DNA from: DATGFK01 sp040007395
Lineage (GTDB): Bacteria > Chloroflexota > Anaerolineae > Aggregatilineales > UBA2796
NCBI GenBank assembly: GCA_040007395.1
Contig: JBDTVG010000096.1
Span: 1-8,636 of the forward strand
Length of the DNA: 8,636 nucleotides
Direction: 5' to 3'
Shown in pieces: positions 6,130 through 8,636 of the stretch. Under the pieces are notes generated by a model. That model made no database searches and was not told the origin of the DNA. It saw only the letters and a list, made by a program, of their open reading frames with translations. A program made the position numbers and the translations under genes. Numbering within the stretch: the stretch's first letter is position 1; every line of letters starts with the position of its first letter.

Positions 6130-7671
6130 TTAGGGTGTCGTTTCCGCCAATTCGATCTGACCACCTGCCATGAGCATACCAAGCAGATCCGGCGTGGCCT
6201 CGGCGCGTGATACAATGCCGCGAACCTCGCCTTCGTACATCACCGCGATCCGATCTGATAGTGCAAGAATTTCGTCCAAATCCTCGGAGATAAGCAGGGT
6301 CGCTGTGCCGCGTGTGCGTTGGTCGAGTAAGCAGCGGTGGATATACAGAGTCGCGCCGATGTCCACGCCACGAGTCGGCTGTGCGGCGACCAGAACAAGC
6401 GGTTGTCGCGATAGTTCGCGAGCCAGAATGAGCTTTTGAATGTTGCCGCCAGAAAGATTGCGGATCGCCGTTTGCTGTCCGGGCGTTTTGACATTGAAAC
6501 TGTCGATGAGTTCTTGCGTAGATCGTTTGATGTTGCGGAAGTGCAGCACACCGCGTGATGAAATTGGCGCACGCCCATGTGTTTGCAAGATTGCGTTTTC
6601 GCCAACCGAAAAGCTGCGAATCGCGCCATCTTTCATGCGTTCTTCCGGCACATAAGACAATCCAATCGCGATCCGCTCGGCAACAGAAGCCGACGATATG
6701 TCGGTTGTATCGATCAAGATGCTGCCATCTGTCCGGTGTCGCAGTCCAGCGACAACTTCCGCTAATTCGCGCTGCCCATTGCCCGATACTCCAGCAACTC
6801 CTAATATCTCGCCGGCCCGCACTTCGAACGACACATCACGCAAGGCGGGCAGTTTGCGATCACTGACCGCTTGCACATTGCGTAAGGTCAGACGTACCGC
6901 GCCCGGTTCGACAGGAGGTCGTTCGACCTGCAAGGCGATCTCCCGCCCGACCATGAGCCGCACGAGCGAGTCGCGGGTTGCCGATTGTGTTGGCATAGAG
7001 CCAACCACGCGACCATTCCGCAGTACCGTTATACGATCACTAACCGCAAACACCTCTTGCAGCTTATGAGAGATGAAGATCAGTGCGTGCCCATTCTCGG
7101 TCATCTGCTTCAGGATCTTGAACAGATCGATCACTTCTTGTGGGGTCAATACGGCAGTTGGTTCATCGAGGATGAGAACGCGGGCGTTGCGGTACAGCGC
7201 TTTGATGATCTCGACACGCTGTTGTTCGCCCACCGAAAGCTGCCAGACATACGCCCCCGGATCAACCTTGAGGCCGTAGCGCTCGCTAAGATCACGAATA
7301 CCGCGTATGACTGAAGCCGTATCCAGCAGCGGGCGGCGTGCCGAAGGCAGACCAAGCGCTACATTCTCCGCCACTGTCAGTGACGGAACCAGCATGAAGT
7401 GTTGGTGGATCATGCCAATGCCATGCCGGATCGCATCGGCAGGTGACTCGATGCGGGTGCGCGTACCATTCAGCAGAATTTCGCCCTCATCCGGCTGGAG
7501 CATTCCGTACAGCATCTTCATCAGGGTGGATTTGCCCGCGCCGTTTTCGCCTAGCAGCGCGCGGACTTCACCCTGCCGAATATCGAGATCGACGTGTTCA
7601 TTGGCGGTCACGCCGGGGAAGCGCTTGGTAATGCCACGCATTTCAACATGTTCAAGGGTCGCTGTGGGCAT
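6130..7671 (-). CDS. ABC importer ATPase with two nucleotide-binding domains (nucleoside/sugar type)
   Basis: This 513-residue fused ATPase powers a type I importer and acts at the cytoplasmic face of the membrane. The first domain is complete: Walker A GENGAGKST (41-49), Q-loop Q90 in HQHFMLVP, signature LSVGEQQ (145-151), Walker B LILDEP with catalytic E170, and switch H202. The second keeps the signature LSGGN (406-410) but is degenerate: GVSGNGQ replaces Walker A (294-300), LVAAQPTRG replaces Walker B with no acidic pair, and SED replaces the switch histidine (462). A degenerate second domain and AAQPTRG are characteristic of BMP-associated nucleoside ATPases such as YufO/NupO, and less so of RbsA. 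AGGA lies 9 nt before the ATG at 7671. The BMP binding protein gene upstream supports the assignment. No permease follows; a MarR gene does instead. Confidence 0.95.
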   Translation of the reverse strand: MPTATLEHVEMRGITKRFPGVTANEHVDLDIRQGEVRALLGENGAGKSTLMKMLYGMLQPDEGEILLNGTRTRIESPADAIRHGIGMIHQHFMLVPSLTVAENVALGLPSARRPLLDTASVIRGIRDLSERYGLKVDPGAYVWQLSVGEQQRVEIIKALYRNARVLILDEPTAVLTPQEVIDLFKILKQMTENGHALIFISHKLQEVFAVSDRITVLRNGRVVGSMPTQSATRDSLVRLMVGREIALQVERPPVEPGAVRLTLRNVQAVSDRKLPALRDVSFEVRAGEILGVAGVSGNGQRELAEVVAGLRHRTDGSILIDTTDISSASVAERIAIGLSYVPEERMKDGAIRSFSVGENAILQTHGRAPISSRGVLHFRNIKRSTQELIDSFNVKTPGQQTAIRNLSGGNIQKLILARELSRQPLVLVAAQPTRGVDIGATLYIHRCLLDQRTRGTATLLISEDLDEILALSDRIAVMYEGEVRGIVSRAEATPDLLGMLMAGGQIELAETTP

Positions 7672-7721
7672 GTGGGGTTATCCTGAGTTACTGCACGGCG
7701 CAGCTAATTTCAAAACGACGA

Positions 7722-7901
7722 TTAATTCTTGGCACTTTCTCGTAATTTCATCCAAACAAAACCTACTGAAACAATCACAACAACATAGAGAATGCCTACC
7801 CAAAGGGGTTGTGTAAACCCAATCACGGCACCGATACCACCGACAAGAATGGCGAGCCATTTGGGAACTGAATCAATAACGTTTGGTTTATAATTGCTCA
7901 T
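7722..7901 (-). CDS. Small two-helix membrane protein, 59 residues, unknown function
   Basis: The minus strand from the ATG at 7901 to the TAA at 7722-7724 encodes 59 residues. The sequence begins MSNYKPNVIDSVPK, then has two hydrophobic segments (about 15-30, WLAILVGGIGAVIGFT, and 33-51, LWVGILYVVVIVSVGFVWM) joined by a QP turn, and ends in the basic tail KLRESAKN. Positive charges at both ends predict a helical hairpin with both termini in the cytoplasm. It fills the gap between the BMP gene and the ATPase on the same strand, 50 bp before the ATPase start, so it may be cotranscribed. An in-frame stop upstream precludes a longer version. The only AGG directly abuts the ATG, so the ribosome site is poor. 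Base composition is visibly more AT-rich than its neighbours. I do not recognise a family. Reading-frame chance is possible, but the protein-like pattern argues for a real gene. Confidence 0.68.
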   Translation of the reverse strand: MSNYKPNVIDSVPKWLAILVGGIGAVIGFTQPLWVGILYVVVIVSVGFVWMKLRESAKN

Positions 7902-7947
7902 CCTATTGGTAAAATCTCATCATATATTTTCTCGTTTACCAAATTAA

Positions 7948-7976
7948 TTCCCCTCTCCATCTTATGGAGAGGGGAA
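7948..7976. repeat. 13-bp perfect hairpin with GGGGTGAGG tail, candidate dispersed intergenic repeat
   Basis: TTCCCCTCTCCAT (7948-7960) and ATGGAGAGGGGAA (7964-7976) are perfectly complementary around a CTT loop, and the plus strand continues AGGGGTGAGGTTA. From general knowledge, hairpins of this CCCTCTCC/GGAGAGGGG plus GGGGTGAGG type are scattered through intergenic regions of several phyla, including Chloroflexota. It lies 18 bp after the BMP stop codon. In the minus-strand transcript it is followed by AATTAATTT rather than a clean U-run, so it is at best an inefficient terminator. It may instead protect the BMP mRNA 3' end, raising binding protein over ATPase. Confidence 0.75.
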
Positions 7977-7993
7977 AGGGGTGAGGTTAATAA

Positions 7994-8636
7994 CTACTTC
8001 GCGGCTGTTGCTTCCATTGTTGCAGCCATCGCCGGGTTGCCGACTACCATAATGTCGCCAGATTCAATCTTGTCAGCAGCATCAGCGGCGGCTTTCTTCA
8101 CGTCGTCAGGAATGGTGGTTTTATCGTTGAAGACAATCTTTTCGCCGCCATCCTTTAGGGAGATGGTGTAGGCGACACCGCCCTTTGTCCCTTCCAGACG
8201 CTTGGTGATCATGTCTTCGAGGACATTCGTCCAATCATAGACCTGTCCAGCGACAACGGTATCGGGCCACCCTGCGGCCTGATCCGTTTGCGTCCCAAAC
8301 CAGTAGCCCTTAACCTTTTGGATCTCGGAGATTGCGCCGGGGACCTGCTGCGCGGAACCAGTCAGTACATCTGCACCCTGACTGATCAGAGTCTTGGCGG
8401 ATTCAGCGGCCTTTGGGGTGTCGCCAAAGCTGCCTGTATAGATCACCTTGACCCCATCAGGCTTGATCTTGCCCGAAGCCAACGCGCCCTGCTTGAAGCC
8501 ATCGATATACAGTTTTGCATCACCCGCTTCAATCGGGCCAACGATACCAATAGTCCCCGATTTGCTCAACAGTGCAGCCATCACACCATTGACATAGCCA
8601 CCTTCTTCGGCGCGGGCTTCGTAGGCGAATATGTTC
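7994..8636 (-). CDS. BMP-family ABC substrate-binding protein, C-terminal 214 residues (N-terminus beyond right edge)
   Basis: The frame stays open from the stop at 7994-7996 through the right edge; in-frame residues NIFAYEARAEEGGYVNGV precede the internal GTG/ATG at about 8584, so those codons are not the real start. The EARAEEGGYVNGVMAALL, GTIGIVGPIEAGDAKLYIDGF and KGYWFGTQTDQAAGWPDTVV segments match the BMP/Med periplasmic-binding fold, the PnrA/YufN family that captures nucleosides outside the cell and hands them to an ABC permease. The lipoprotein signal expected for the family would lie in the missing N-terminus. The C-terminus (MEATAAK) is intact. It is the first of the minus-strand transporter genes visible here, with a hairpin just behind it. 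The ligand is presumed to be a nucleoside or related compound but is not proven. Confidence 0.92.
   Translation of the reverse strand, partial: NIFAYEARAEEGGYVNGVMAALLSKSGTIGIVGPIEAGDAKLYIDGFKQGALASGKIKPDGVKVIYTGSFGDTPKAAESAKTLISQGADVLTGSAQQVPGAISEIQKVKGYWFGTQTDQAAGWPDTVVAGQVYDWTNVLEDMITKRLEGTKGGVAYTISLKDGGEKIVFNDKTTIPDDVKKAAADAADKIESGDIMVVGNPAMAATMEATAAK

Noticed and set aside
6240..6629. 129-codon minus-strand frame inside the ABC ATPase gene
   Set aside because: Another frame of the same strand within a fully conserved coding region; no protein-like pattern.
7307..7816. 169-codon plus-strand open frame opposite the ABC ATPase start
   Set aside because: It is antisense to a clearly real ATPase domain, is rich in Ser/Arg/Pro with no recognisable fold, and looks like a codon-bias shadow.
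7902..7945. Minus-strand TATGAT as a -10 for the small membrane protein gene
   Set aside because: No acceptable -35 at 16-18 nt in this AT-rich stretch, so it is not reported as a promoter.

Overview
The window looks like an ordinary chromosomal segment from a member of the Chloroflexota (Anaerolineae-like is my best guess). The evidence is indirect: a bacterial Hanks-type Ser/Thr kinase next to a WSPDG-repeat beta-propeller protein, a BMP-family nucleoside-type ABC system, an atypical MurI active-site loop, moderate GC, and a C/G-rich hairpin of a kind I recall from Chloroflexota and cyanobacterial intergenic regions. No phage, plasmid, CRISPR, tRNA or rRNA signature was seen.

Layout. (1) Positions 1-2359, minus strand: a secreted or membrane-anchored PD40/TolB-like propeller protein is followed by a Ser/Thr protein kinase that runs off the left edge. 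The kinase has its own good sigma70-type promoter and a leader with a 14-bp tandem duplication. (2) Positions 2363-2572: a divergent promoter region. (3) Positions 2573-5509, plus strand: rplS (ribosomal protein bL19), a class I glutamine-amidotransferase-like C26 peptidase, murI (glutamate racemase) and a SAM-dependent methyltransferase. The first three are tightly spaced and probably form one operon driven by a strong extended -10 promoter ahead of rplS. (4) Positions 5538-8636, minus strand, in transcription order: the C-terminal part of a BMP-family substrate-binding lipoprotein (cut by the right edge), an intergenic 13-bp perfect hairpin, an unlisted 59-residue two-helix membrane protein, a double-domain ABC ATPase of the nucleoside/sugar type, and a MarR-family regulator with its own promoter and a candidate operator.

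How the genes work together. The binding protein and ATPase are parts of one importer, probably for nucleosides. The two permeases normally encoded with them are not downstream of the ATPase, so they must lie beyond the right edge or elsewhere. The MarR regulator may be autoregulated. Its convergent neighbour, the methyltransferase, appears to terminate inside the end of the MarR gene. The kinase and propeller protein are plausibly linked as a signalling enzyme and an extracytoplasmic propeller, but only by proximity.

I do not see a clearly new multi-gene system. The items most worth a second look are the small membrane protein between the BMP protein and its ATPase, the hairpin repeat, the tandem repeat in the kinase leader, the promoter palindromes, and the altered MurI motifs.
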